In this document: positions 53,545 to 62,428 of the stretch, one piece after another
How positions within the stretch are numbered: position 1 is the stretch's first letter
How the letters are laid out: each line of letters starts with the position of its first letter
NCBI GenBank assembly: GCA_002839315.1
Contig: PGXV01000002.1
Span: 124,001-188,000 of the forward strand
Direction: 5' to 3'
From: Spirochaetae bacterium HGW-Spirochaetae-3
Lineage (GTDB): Bacteria > Spirochaetota > Spirochaetia > Treponematales > UBA12059
DNA: 64,000 nt
Program-made: the position numbers and the translations under genes
Notes under the pieces: generated by a model
The model's input: the letters and a program-made list of their open reading frames with translations, nothing else
What the model was told of the DNA's origin: nothing
The model's database searches: none

Positions 53545-54659
53545 CGGTCGTACTCCCCGTATTCGCAACCGCCCAGCTCCCCTTCAAGGGTATCAACCTC
53601 TATCCATTCGCCGCCGCGCTTCTCCAGGATGCGGATGGTACCGGACGCGAACCCGCCGTTCCACAGGCGATTATGCTTCTTCTCGCCGTCTGGATTCTCG
53701 TAATTGACGTTGAGCATCGTAGCCCGCGGGCACGCGAAGCGTATCTCTACCTTCGACTTCCCGTCCCAGGCGTCGATGTTCCATTCCACCCTATCCTCGA
53801 GAACGGGGCAATCGAAGACCTGATTGGAACCCTTCCAGAACTTCGAGAAATTCCATTCATAGAATTTCCCTTCGTAATGGAGGGCGATGAGGAGCTTGCG
53901 GGGCAGCGAGATACCGAAGGCGACGGGCTGGGCTCCTCCTACGTCGAGGCTAGAGCGTTCCAGCTGCTTACCGGTCTTCCTGCTCTTCAGGTTATTGCAG
54001 TTGAGCCATACCCAGGGGCTCGTATAGTCGCGACCCCAGTTCTTGTCCTGGTATCCGAACGACGTCTCCGGATCGACGCGCCATTTCTCGCCGTTGAACA
54101 GTATCGTTCCCTTGTAGCGCGTTCGCATCCCGGCCGCGTGCCAATACATATTGAAGGCGTCCAGCTTGCGGAAGAAGGCGTTCGTGCCCCAGCCGACGCA
54201 ATAGGGAAGAATCTTCTCGGCCTCGAGGTCCCAGCTCATCTCGCCCGCGTCCGACATGTATTCCGGATGGGCCTTGGCATCGGGCTCGCTTAACGATACT
54301 GAGCCCTTGATCCGCGTCTCCGTCGCGGTATGCTCGCCGATGCGCACGTCCATGCGATCGCGCGACGCGGAGAATTCCGATACGGGATAGAGGTTATGGA
54401 GCTGAGCCTTGCCGTCGCCCCAACGGCCCGCCTTGATCATCGCGTAGCAGGGCTTCCTGCCGGCGGACTTGTTGGCCGGCAGCTGGCCCGCCACCGGCTC
54501 GGGCGTCGCGAACCCGGGATTGATGACGTAGTACTCGATGAAGTACGGCCGGCGCTCGCCGGTCTTCTCGTTCGTGGCGATAAGCGAGTGCCACCACCAA
54601 TCGTAACCGCGCCTGGCGCGGGCTCCGGAAAGCATGTAACCGTTCCTTGCGTCGTCCAT
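53541..54659 (-). CDS. Tocopherol-cyclase-like (VTE1-like) protein
   Basis: A 372-residue protein from ATG 54659, preceded by GGAGG five bases away. FIEYYVINPG, then MSWDLEAEKILPYCVGWGTN, FGYQDKNWGRDYTSPWVWLN and a beta-rich second half resemble bacterial proteins related to plant tocopherol cyclase, which are mostly of unknown function and may modify or bind lipids and quinones. No signal peptide is seen. It is divergent from the DUF362 gene with a shared palindrome at the two -35 elements. Confidence 0.65.
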   Translation of the reverse strand: MDDARNGYMLSGARARRGYDWWWHSLIATNEKTGERRPYFIEYYVINPGFATPEPVAGQLPANKSAGRKPCYAMIKAGRWGDGKAQLHNLYPVSEFSASRDRMDVRIGEHTATETRIKGSVSLSEPDAKAHPEYMSDAGEMSWDLEAEKILPYCVGWGTNAFFRKLDAFNMYWHAAGMRTRYKGTILFNGEKWRVDPETSFGYQDKNWGRDYTSPWVWLNCNNLKSRKTGKQLERSSLDVGGAQPVAFGISLPRKLLIALHYEGKFYEWNFSKFWKGSNQVFDCPVLEDRVEWNIDAWDGKSKVEIRFACPRATMLNVNYENPDGEKKHNRLWNGGFASGTIRILEKRGGEWIEVDTLEGELGGCEYGEYDR

Positions 54660-54702
54660 GAGAACCTCCTGGCGGAGCGTCTTCATTCATCCCCGCGAAA
54701 AC

Positions 54703-54731
54703 AGTATAGGTCTATTATTTGCATTGTGCAA
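54703..54731 (-). promoter_or_regulatory. Promoter of the cyclase-like gene (minus strand)
   Basis: TTGCAC (54726-54731), a 17-bp spacer and TATACT (54703-54708). The -35 lies on the palindrome at 54717-54733. Confidence 0.65.
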
Positions 54732-54733
54732 AT
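54717..54733. promoter_or_regulatory. ATTTGCA-TTG-TGCAAAT palindrome shared by divergent promoters
   Basis: Perfect 7-bp arms and a 3-bp spacer. It contains or overlaps the -35 elements of both flanking promoters, so one bound protein would block or activate both. The MarR protein at 53071 is the nearest candidate. Confidence 0.65.
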
Positions 54734-54752
54734 TTAACTTCGGCCTTATACT
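54724..54752 (+). promoter_or_regulatory. Promoter of the DUF362 gene (plus strand)
   Basis: TTGTGC (54724-54729), a 17-bp spacer and TATACT (54747-54752). The start site near 54759 leaves a leader of about 26 bases with GAGGAGA. Confidence 0.62.
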
Positions 54753-54784
54753 TTATTCATACAGCCGAGCCGAGGAGACCATCC

Positions 54785-56842
54785 ATGGCGACAGTCACCG
54801 TAGAACGCCTGCCCGCACTATCCAACGAGACCTTCAGGAAAGACGCCGACGGCCTCGTTGACACGGGCTATTCGCAGGACTGCGCCGCCCTACCGCGCGA
54901 TTACGGTACGGAGGCCTGGGATGCCCGCCCGGATGTCGCTGCCATAAGGACGGCCGTATTCGCCGCCCTCGACCGGCTGGAGGCGGAGACGGGCATATCG
55001 TCCCGCTTCTCGGGACGGCCCGCGCTCGTGAAGCCGAACCTGGTGACCGTATACCACGAGATGGGGATGAAGCGGCGATCGTACCCGGAGACGACGGATC
55101 CTCGCGTGCTCGACGCGACGGTACTCTGGCTCCAGCGCTTCGCGCCCTCGATACGCATCGTCGAGTCGTCGGGACGCGGCGCGCCGACGCGCGGATCGTT
55201 CAAGGTCTCGGGAATAGACAGGCTGGCGGCGCGCCGGGGCTGCGACCTCGTGGCCCTCGAGGAGACGCCGGTCGACCGCTACATCCTGCCGAAGGCGACC
55301 GTCCAGCGGGAGATCCTCGTGCCGAGGCCCTTCTCCGCCGTCGTCAGGGGCGAGGCCGCCTACGTCTCGGTTCCGAAGCTCAAGACCAACCTGTATACCG
55401 GCGTGACCCTGGGCTTCAAGAACGCGATGGGCGTGATACCGTACAACCTGCGGCAGCGCAGCCATCATTACGCCATCGACCGCAAGCTCGTCGAGATGCT
55501 GTACCTCTTCAGGCCCGACCTCGTGGTGATAGACGGCGTCGTGGGAGCCGAGGGTGAATGCCCGGCCCCGGTCGACCCGGTGGACTCGAGGATGATAATA
55601 GCGGGCGACCATCCCGTGGAGACCGACCGCGTAGCGACGCGCTTGATGGGTTTCGACCCCGCCGCGATAGAGCTCATGCGCGTCGCCGACGAGCTGGGAT
55701 TCGGAGATCCCGCCGGAGCCAGGATCTTCGCGGCTGGATTCGCGCCGAATGGCTCCGGCGGCGGATCGCCGGAGCTCGGAGGCGCCATACCGACGCCGTT
55801 CCGGCCGGCGGACTGGAAGCTTTCGTCAGGGCGCGTCAGCCGGGCCTTCCCGGGAATACTCGTCCTCATAGGGATTAACCGCGGAGGCCTCGTCGCGACG
55901 GGCGGTAAAGAGCTCGTCGACGAGATGCAGGCCTCGTGCCGGGGCGGTTGCGTGGCGACGACCAGGTTCGCGTTCTCGATGATGGAGGCCGAAGGCGCGG
56001 AGCCGCGCCGCCCGGTCGCGCTCGTCATAGGCGCCGGCGTCGAGCGCGACGGCCGGTTATCCTGGTACGACCCCGACGGCAAGGCCTACGACGAGGACGC
56101 GATACGGCGATTGCCCATGAAGAAGGCCGTCATCGGCTCCTGCACTCGAGCGCTGGCGCCGCTCGCCGACCGCTTCGTCGACGGATGCATGGTCATGCCG
56201 AACGGACCGCACATGGTCCTTCACGAGCTCTCCGGCGTCCCGTGCCGCGTCATGTCGCTACGCAACAGGAACCTGTTACCGATGCTCGTGGCCACCCTGG
56301 GCCAACGCTCGGCCCGGCGCCGCCTAATCGAGGACGGACAGCGGCTGGACGTCGCGCTACGCATGGAAGACGGGCCCATCGAGCACCGGGAGCTGACCGC
56401 GGCGGAAGCCGAGCGCGACTGGGTAGAATGGCCCCTGCCTCCGATCGAGCCCGAGGAGATGGGCCGGCTACTCGACTTCGAGGACGACGCCGCACTCGCG
56501 TCGTTCAGGGGGATCCTGGTATTCCGCCTCAAGGAGAAGGCGCTCTGGGGCGCCAAGACGGCGCTGGCGGCCGCGATAACGCTCGGGCCGGCGATCCTCG
56601 CCGCCTCGGCCGCCGCCGGCCATGCCGCGCTGGGGCTAGGTACATTCGCATGGCTCGGTATATTCGCCGCGATCGAGGCCATACACCTCGCCGAGATACC
56701 GGCCGCGCTGCGCGCCTGGAAGAAAGAGGCCGAGCGCAAGGCGCTACCGTGGACCCGGGCGCGGGCCGTCCGCGCGGTGGCGGGAACGCTAGCCTGCGGT
56801 TATCCGACCTGGGTGCCCAGGAAGCTCGGGGTATACGACTGA
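54785..56842 (+). CDS. DUF362-domain protein with C-terminal membrane segment
   Basis: A 685-residue protein from ATG 54785. The first 320 residues carry DUF362 motifs: ALVKPNLVTVYHE, IRIVESSGRG, YVSVPKLKTN, VTLGFKNAMGVIP and VVIDGVVGAEGECPAPVDPV. A middle part with cysteines (ASCRGGCVAT, VIGSCTRALA) follows, and a hydrophobic stretch (residues about 590-640) points to membrane attachment. Unlike many DUF362 proteins it has no clear ferredoxin domain. The biochemical role is not known. It is divergent from the cyclase-like gene and shares its operator. Confidence 0.8.
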   Translation: MATVTVERLPALSNETFRKDADGLVDTGYSQDCAALPRDYGTEAWDARPDVAAIRTAVFAALDRLEAETGISSRFSGRPALVKPNLVTVYHEMGMKRRSYPETTDPRVLDATVLWLQRFAPSIRIVESSGRGAPTRGSFKVSGIDRLAARRGCDLVALEETPVDRYILPKATVQREILVPRPFSAVVRGEAAYVSVPKLKTNLYTGVTLGFKNAMGVIPYNLRQRSHHYAIDRKLVEMLYLFRPDLVVIDGVVGAEGECPAPVDPVDSRMIIAGDHPVETDRVATRLMGFDPAAIELMRVADELGFGDPAGARIFAAGFAPNGSGGGSPELGGAIPTPFRPADWKLSSGRVSRAFPGILVLIGINRGGLVATGGKELVDEMQASCRGGCVATTRFAFSMMEAEGAEPRRPVALVIGAGVERDGRLSWYDPDGKAYDEDAIRRLPMKKAVIGSCTRALAPLADRFVDGCMVMPNGPHMVLHELSGVPCRVMSLRNRNLLPMLVATLGQRSARRRLIEDGQRLDVALRMEDGPIEHRELTAAEAERDWVEWPLPPIEPEEMGRLLDFEDDAALASFRGILVFRLKEKALWGAKTALAAAITLGPAILAASAAAGHAALGLGTFAWLGIFAAIEAIHLAEIPAALRAWKKEAERKALPWTRARAVRAVAGTLACGYPTWVPRKLGVYD

Positions 56843-56906
56843 GGCGCCCCACGGATGTTATATCGAGTCCCTCGACATAACAGATAATTTTCTATAGCCT
56901 CATGCA

Positions 56907-58868
56907 ATGAGTAAATATCTCGATAGCCTCGCGTCGCGGCGAACGAGCCCGGGTCGTAGACTCCTCGACCGTATAACGCCTATACCGCGGCTTAGGTTCG
57001 ACTGGAAAAAGGCGCACAGGGACATAGAAACCGAGACGCGTAGCTATCAGAAGGACGCGGCGGTATTCGCGTTCCTTATCGCCACGCTTTTCCCGATCGC
57101 CTTCCTGGTCGACGATATCCTTAGAGCCACTCCGCCTGCCTACCTCAATTATCTCATTCCCTTCGTCGCGGTCGCCTGCATAGCGATATGGCTGAGAGGT
57201 TCCAGCTTCAAGAAATACCAGCAGGCATTCGTCATAGGGTTCATGACGCTCGCATTCCTCATGACGCTCTTCCTGCCCTTCTCGAGGAACGCGTATATAC
57301 TCATCTATTTTTGCTTCCCTCCTTTTACCTTCCTCATGCTCGGCTCGCGGCGCGGACTCGCGGCCAGCATCGCCTTCTTCCTCCTGGCCACGGTCCTCGG
57401 CGTGCTCTACCTGCTCGGATACATAACAGGAAGGATCACGCCGATCAACTCGTCGATGTTCGCCATGGCGTCGGTCTCGTTCGGGTTCCAATGCGCCATC
57501 GGGATATTCAGCGAATGGAGGCATTCCCGCAACGTGGACAGGCTCGTAGAGCGCCGTTTCTTCGACACGGAGACCGGATTGCCCAACGCCAACGCGTACG
57601 CGCTTGAGCGTCTCGCCGTCGGGGAGGCCATCTTCCTCGTGCATTTCGAGAACCTGCGAGACCTCGGCGCGATCGCGGGGCACGAGGAGGTCGGCAATCT
57701 CTCCTATAATTCCGCGTTGAGCCTGCTCGAGACCAGGGGCGAGCCGGCCGGGAGAAGAGGGCCCTACCGAGTCTCGGAGACCGATTTCTGCTTCGTCTTC
57801 CCCGTCGGGGACTCGACATCGGAAGAAGCGACCTCGATCCAGGGGATTCTATCCGGACTGCCGGCCGTCATGGATACGCCCCTCCGCTTCGTAACGAGGA
57901 TAGCCTCATACCGCGTCGAAGCGGAGACGGACGCGCAGGAGGCGCTCAACGAGGCGACCGCCGCGCTTTCGGACTGCCTCGCGACCAGGGCCGCCAGCCT
58001 GCATCGGTGCGGATCGACGATAGAGAACGACAAGAACGTCCTCCGTAGCCGAGCCCCTAATCTCTTGCACAATATCAAGCGCGGGCTCTTCAAGCCGGCG
58101 TTCCAGCCCGTATACGACCTCGAGCGCGACGGCGTCGGCTTCCTCGAGGCGTTGATACGCCTCGACGAGCGGGGATCGGCCGCTTCGCCCGAGGGCTACC
58201 TCGACGCCGCGTTCAGGCTAGGCCTGGACAGCTACTTTACCGAGTTCATCCTGGAACGGACGCTCGTCATGGCCCTCGAGAGCGGGCATTCCGTTAGCTT
58301 CAACGCGACCTTCAGGGATATCGTCAGGCCGGCGTTCCGCGCCGACCTGAGAAACGCGTACCGTACGCTGTCGGGCCGGGACAATACCATCATCGTCGAG
58401 ATCACTGAACAGGCCGCGATCGAGGATTCTTCGGTACTGAAGGAATTCGTAGGCGAGGTACACGATCTCGGGGGGCTCGTCTTCCTCGACGACTTCGGCT
58501 CGGGCTATTCCAACTACTCGAGCCTGCTCGAGAGCTGCTTCGACTCGGTCAAGACCGCCGGAGACATCGTCCGCGAGATAGCGATCCGTCCCGAGGCCTA
58601 TACGCTCTACCGCGGCATGGCCGCCTTCTGCGCGGAGGCGGGGCTCTCGGTAATCGCCGAGCACATCTCGGACGACGCGATACTGGACCTCGCCGTCGCC
58701 GGAGGCGCCCGATACCTGCAAGGGTACATGCTGGCCCGACCGGTACCTGCCGAATGCATCCTGCGCGGCGACCTGTCGTTTCCCCGAGGATTCAGCTCCG
58801 CGCCGACGCCGATCGGGGCCTTTAAGGCGGCGAGGGGTACTCGACCAGAGACCGCGCCGCGATCGTAA
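56907..58868 (+). CDS. Membrane EAL-domain cyclic di-GMP phosphodiesterase with degenerate GGDEF
   Basis: A 653-residue protein. About six helices in residues 45-200 form an input module. The following GGDEF-like domain (TGLPNANAYALERL through RVSETDFCFVF) has lost the GGDEF motif, so it cannot make c-di-GMP. The EAL domain is at about 395-635 with EALIRL (near residue 414), VEITEQ, LDDFGSGYSNYSSLL, VKTAGDIV, IAEHIS and QGYMLARP. The metal and catalytic acids seem to be present, so it probably hydrolyses c-di-GMP. A weak TATAGC lies 8 bases before ATG 56907. Confidence 0.88.
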   Translation: MSKYLDSLASRRTSPGRRLLDRITPIPRLRFDWKKAHRDIETETRSYQKDAAVFAFLIATLFPIAFLVDDILRATPPAYLNYLIPFVAVACIAIWLRGSSFKKYQQAFVIGFMTLAFLMTLFLPFSRNAYILIYFCFPPFTFLMLGSRRGLAASIAFFLLATVLGVLYLLGYITGRITPINSSMFAMASVSFGFQCAIGIFSEWRHSRNVDRLVERRFFDTETGLPNANAYALERLAVGEAIFLVHFENLRDLGAIAGHEEVGNLSYNSALSLLETRGEPAGRRGPYRVSETDFCFVFPVGDSTSEEATSIQGILSGLPAVMDTPLRFVTRIASYRVEAETDAQEALNEATAALSDCLATRAASLHRCGSTIENDKNVLRSRAPNLLHNIKRGLFKPAFQPVYDLERDGVGFLEALIRLDERGSAASPEGYLDAAFRLGLDSYFTEFILERTLVMALESGHSVSFNATFRDIVRPAFRADLRNAYRTLSGRDNTIIVEITEQAAIEDSSVLKEFVGEVHDLGGLVFLDDFGSGYSNYSSLLESCFDSVKTAGDIVREIAIRPEAYTLYRGMAAFCAEAGLSVIAEHISDDAILDLAVAGGARYLQGYMLARPVPAECILRGDLSFPRGFSSAPTPIGAFKAARGTRPETAPRS

Positions 58869-58875
58869 AGGGAGC

Positions 58876-59574
58876 CTAGCCCTTCCGGTAGAACAGGGTC
58901 CGCGCTCGATCCTCGTCCTTGAGCCCCTTGAGCGCCCGCAGCTCGGCGACCAATCCGGGCGACGAGTCCGCCCGCGAGGGCACGAGCCCGCTCGCCGCGA
59001 GCCGCTCGTTCAGCACCAGCTCGTCCTTGCCCGCGAGCGCCTGAAGCCTGCACGCGAGGTTGATGCCGTAGCCGACGTAGTCGCGATACTTGAGCTGGGA
59101 CGCCTCGGCCGATATCTCGTACTTGAAGACCTTGTCGACGACGAGCGCGCCGGCCAGGCCCAGGTCGGGATAGGGCTTGAACAGCTCGTCGTCGACGAAT
59201 TCCGTATAGGTATCGAATACCATGACGGCTTCAGCCGCGTTCGCCGCGGTAGCCTCGTCCCAGATGACGATGGCTCCGTCTCCCATCAGCTTGTAATACG
59301 AGCAGCCGAAACCGAACTGGTTGACGCAGGAGAGCAGGTTGGACGTAAAATCCTTTATCAGCCCGAACACCGTATCCTCGTCGTGCGAGCAGAGGAAGTC
59401 GCTGAAGTTACGTACGTCGACGCAGAGCACGAGCGCGTCTGGCTTGACCGCGCCCAGGTATACGTCGTCGAATACGTCGACCGGCATCTTCTTGAGGCCC
59501 GCCAAGGCCGACGCGTCCAATTCCACGCACGCCCCGCCGCTTTCGAACGCCATTTTATCGGTCGCCTTTTCCAT
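58876..59574 (-). CDS. Class III adenylate/guanylate cyclase-like protein
   Basis: A 232-residue soluble protein made of one class III cyclase domain: ALVLCVDVRNFSDFL (first metal aspartate), YYKLMGDGAIVIWD (second metal aspartate), LAGALVVDKVFKYEI and YVGYGINLACRLQALAG (typical R-after-N-x-x-x-R region). The metal residues look intact, but substrate cannot be assigned. No regulatory domain is attached. It converges with the EAL gene by 7 bp. CTGTCA-17 bp-GATACT ends 8 bases before ATG 59574, a leaderless arrangement. Confidence 0.82.
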   Translation of the reverse strand: MEKATDKMAFESGGACVELDASALAGLKKMPVDVFDDVYLGAVKPDALVLCVDVRNFSDFLCSHDEDTVFGLIKDFTSNLLSCVNQFGFGCSYYKLMGDGAIVIWDEATAANAAEAVMVFDTYTEFVDDELFKPYPDLGLAGALVVDKVFKYEISAEASQLKYRDYVGYGINLACRLQALAGKDELVLNERLAASGLVPSRADSSPGLVAELRALKGLKDEDRARTLFYRKG

Positions 59575-59582
59575 ACGCCAAG

Positions 59583-59611
59583 AGTATCAGATAAACCCGC
59601 CTCGCTGACAG
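59583..59611 (-). promoter_or_regulatory. Promoter of the cyclase-like gene
   Basis: CTGTCA (59606-59611), a 17-bp spacer and GATACT (59583-59588) on the minus strand, ending 8 bases before ATG 59574. Confidence 0.45.
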
Positions 59612-59687
59612 TACGGAGGACCGTACCGACAGGGCGGCGGGCGGGACGGGGATCCGAAAACAGGAGCAATAAACGGCCGAGCCATGA

Positions 59688-59693
59688 TAGAAT
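59688..59693 (+). promoter_or_regulatory. -10 element before the chemotaxis receptor gene
   Basis: TAGAAT ends 7 bases before ATG 59701; no Shine-Dalgarno sequence is present and the -35 is weak. Confidence 0.38.
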
Positions 59694-59700
59694 CCGCTCC

Positions 59701-61758
59701 ATGGCAACAAAACGTTTGGCGCTCGGGGTCACGCTCCAATCGCTGTGCATAATACTCGGGGTCTACCTCGTAATGCAGGTTTTCACGTTCTTCAAGGACG
59801 GGTTATTGCTCGGAATGACGGGCATCGCCGCCTTGCCCGGCGCGGTGCTGTCGTTCATGATCACCGCGGTCATTCCTCCCGCCGTAGCGTTGGGACTGCT
59901 CATCTTCCTGTTCGCGCTGCGGATACAGAAGGTAGGCGAGCGCCTCGAGGCCGGAGATTCGATAACCCCCGAGGAAGCCGAGCGGACGAGGACCAGGATA
60001 CTGGGATTCTCGACCGTGGTGCTCATAGCGAACATCGTGGGATTCGCCGCCGGATACGTCCTGCTCATGGTGCTCAGGGGCCGCGCGGCCGAGATAGTGC
60101 GGCCTGATCGGCTCGTCATACTGGTCTCGAACCTCGCCGGAGGCGTGATATACGCATCGGCCCAGACCGCGCTCCACGACATCGCCTTCGCCGACTTAAG
60201 CGAGCGCCTCGGGATACGGGAAATAGGATCCAGGAAGCGAGAGAGCCGCAGCACGTCGAGGCAAGTATTCCTGACCATAAGCATCGCCGTCTACGTCGTA
60301 ACCTTTATCCAGTTCAACGTCCGGGACGCCGCTGAATTCGACGAGATAGGCGATACCGTGCTCGCCGGCCTGGTCTCGGGAACCATCGCCCCGAACGACG
60401 CCGAGAGCGAGTATCGACGGCTCCTCGGCGAGAGGATGGGAGCCTTCATCAGCCGTCCCGACGTCGACGTAGGGCGCGTACCGCTTCCATGGGAGCGCGA
60501 CGATACGGCGACCAGGCGCGAACAGCGCGTATTCTTCATATACGCGCTGTTCATCCTCATCGTCGCGTCGGGGGTCCAGGTAGCGGTATCGAGCGCCGTC
60601 GGCGATCGTATATCGGCGATATCCAGGCGCGTGAAAGACGTACTCGACGGCGGCGGCGACCTGGGCATCAGGCTGAATATCAGGGCCATGGACGATTTGG
60701 GCGAGATGACCGACCTTATCAACCGTCTCCTCGACCGATTCCATTCGGTAGCCAGGGATATCGGACGAGCGGCCGGGCAGACGCGCGAGAGCTCGAGGGC
60801 CATCGACCGCGAGCTTACGCGATCCGAGGGATCGGCTACCGCGACCCGCGACGCGGCGCAGTCGCTCGAGTCGTCGCTGCAGGAACAAGCGGTCGCGACC
60901 AGGGGCTTCGTCGCGGCCCTGCGCGCGTTCCGCGACTCGGTCACGCTCGCGGACGCCGCGACCGACGACCAGAAGGGTTTCGTAGCGGAGACGTCCGCCG
61001 CGATGGAGGAGATGGCGGCGAGCATACGATCCATATCGACGATGACCGAGCGGGCGGGCGCCTTGACAGGCGAGCTGGCGGAGCGAGGGGAATCCGGCGG
61101 CGCGGCGGTCAGGGATACGAGAGCTGCCATCGACGAGATAGACGCCGCAGCCGGAGAGGTACTGGGCGTGCTCGCGTCCCTTAACAAGATATCAGTCGAC
61201 ATCAACCTCCTCGCGATGAACGCCGCCATCGAGGCGGCGCACGCGGGCGAGCACGGTCAGGGCTTCGCGGTGGTAGCCGACGAGGTACGGACGCTGGCCA
61301 CGAACGCGGCGCAACGGACGAAGGCGATCAAGACCCTGATAGCCGCGATGGGCGACAGGGTACGCAACGGCGTCCAACGCGCCGACGCGTCGGGCGTCGT
61401 GCTGACGCGGCTCGTCGAAGGCCTCAAGGAATCCGCGTCGATATCCCGCGAGATAGCCGCGGCCGCCAAGGAACAGGCCGCGGGCACGAGCGTCGTCATC
61501 GGCTCTATCACCAAGGCCGTCGATTCGGCGGAAGCGGTAGGCGGGCTCATGAACGAGCAGTCGCGGAAGAGCGAAGGGATAGCGCAATCGCTCGAGGAGG
61601 TCCTCGTCAAGCTGGAAGCGCTAGCGGAATCCGCCAGCAGGCAATCCGAGGACGTTCGCGCCCTCGAGGAATCGTTCTCCGCCGTCAGGCGCGAGGTCGA
61701 CGCCAACCTGAAGACCGTCGGCGCCCTCGACGCGGAGATGGCGCGGTTCAAGGTCTAG
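59701..61758 (+). CDS. Methyl-accepting chemotaxis protein
   Basis: A 685-residue chemoreceptor from ATG 59701. The N-terminal 220 residues hold about six membrane helices, a short external loop follows, then a last helix (VFFIYALFILIVASGVQVAV) and a HAMP domain (ISRRVKDVLDGGGDLGIRLN). The signalling tip is EAAHAGEHGQGFAVVADEVR (from residue 511), which interacts with CheA and CheW. No methylation-site pentapeptide is seen at the C-terminus. The many-helix input domain differs from usual Cache-type receptors, so it may sense a membrane or small-molecule signal. Confidence 0.92.
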   Translation: MATKRLALGVTLQSLCIILGVYLVMQVFTFFKDGLLLGMTGIAALPGAVLSFMITAVIPPAVALGLLIFLFALRIQKVGERLEAGDSITPEEAERTRTRILGFSTVVLIANIVGFAAGYVLLMVLRGRAAEIVRPDRLVILVSNLAGGVIYASAQTALHDIAFADLSERLGIREIGSRKRESRSTSRQVFLTISIAVYVVTFIQFNVRDAAEFDEIGDTVLAGLVSGTIAPNDAESEYRRLLGERMGAFISRPDVDVGRVPLPWERDDTATRREQRVFFIYALFILIVASGVQVAVSSAVGDRISAISRRVKDVLDGGGDLGIRLNIRAMDDLGEMTDLINRLLDRFHSVARDIGRAAGQTRESSRAIDRELTRSEGSATATRDAAQSLESSLQEQAVATRGFVAALRAFRDSVTLADAATDDQKGFVAETSAAMEEMAASIRSISTMTERAGALTGELAERGESGGAAVRDTRAAIDEIDAAAGEVLGVLASLNKISVDINLLAMNAAIEAAHAGEHGQGFAVVADEVRTLATNAAQRTKAIKTLIAAMGDRVRNGVQRADASGVVLTRLVEGLKESASISREIAAAAKEQAAGTSVVIGSITKAVDSAEAVGGLMNEQSRKSEGIAQSLEEVLVKLEALAESASRQSEDVRALEESFSAVRREVDANLKTVGALDAEMARFKV

Positions 61759-61770
61759 GCCGCAGGCTCC

Positions 61771-62403
61771 CTACCGGAGCATAGTCGCTAATTCGGCGAG
61801 CACCATCGCGGTCGCGCCCCAGACGCGCTGGCCGCCCAGCCGGTAATGCGGGATTCGCCACGACGCGCCTTCGTACTCGGCCGTGTCGGAACGAACACTA
61901 CGCGGGTCCAGGAGCTCGTCCAGCGACGGCTCGAACACGGCGACCACCTCGGACGCGGACGGCGAGAACGCCGGCCGCGATTCGGCGACGCCTACGAACG
62001 GATGCACGACGAACCGGCTGGGCGTCACTTCGAGGGGGCTCAGCCCCCTTATCACGCGAACCGCGCCGGGATCGACGCCGAGTTCCTCGAAGCTCTCGCG
62101 TAGCGCGCACGCCTCCAGCGACTCCCCCGGCTCCAGCGACCCGCCGGGCAGAGAAACCTGGCCGGCATGCACGCCGTCGCCATCCGGCCTCAGCATCAAG
62201 GGGAAACGGACGACCCCGCCATGCGTATAGAGAAGCACCAGCACGGCCGCGTCGCGCCAACCGGCGCCGAGCCGCGTAGCGTCGCGCCCCGGGGGCGGGA
62301 CTACGGACGCGAGGCGGTATCCCGGTATCATGGACTCCCGCCCCGCCTGGCCCGGCAGGGGACGGTCGTCGGCCAGGGCTAGCGCTATCCGTTCAAGCGT
62401 CAT
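61771..62403 (-). CDS. Nudix hydrolase, CoA diphosphatase-like
   Basis: A 210-residue protein from ATG 62403. HAGQVSLPGGSLEPGESLEA gives the UPF0035-type lead-in and the first part of the Nudix box, completed by CALRESFEELGVDP; LSPLEVTPSRFVVHPFVGV matches the CoA diphosphatase branch. It should cleave coenzyme A or a derivative to 3',5'-ADP and phosphopantetheine. It lies 25 bp after the CBS-ACT gene. Confidence 0.88.
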   Translation of the reverse strand: MTLERIALALADDRPLPGQAGRESMIPGYRLASVVPPPGRDATRLGAGWRDAAVLVLLYTHGGVVRFPLMLRPDGDGVHAGQVSLPGGSLEPGESLEACALRESFEELGVDPGAVRVIRGLSPLEVTPSRFVVHPFVGVAESRPAFSPSASEVVAVFEPSLDELLDPRSVRSDTAEYEGASWRIPHYRLGGQRVWGATAMVLAELATMLR

Positions 62404-62428
62404 TGACGCGAGCAAGCGATACCTATGC

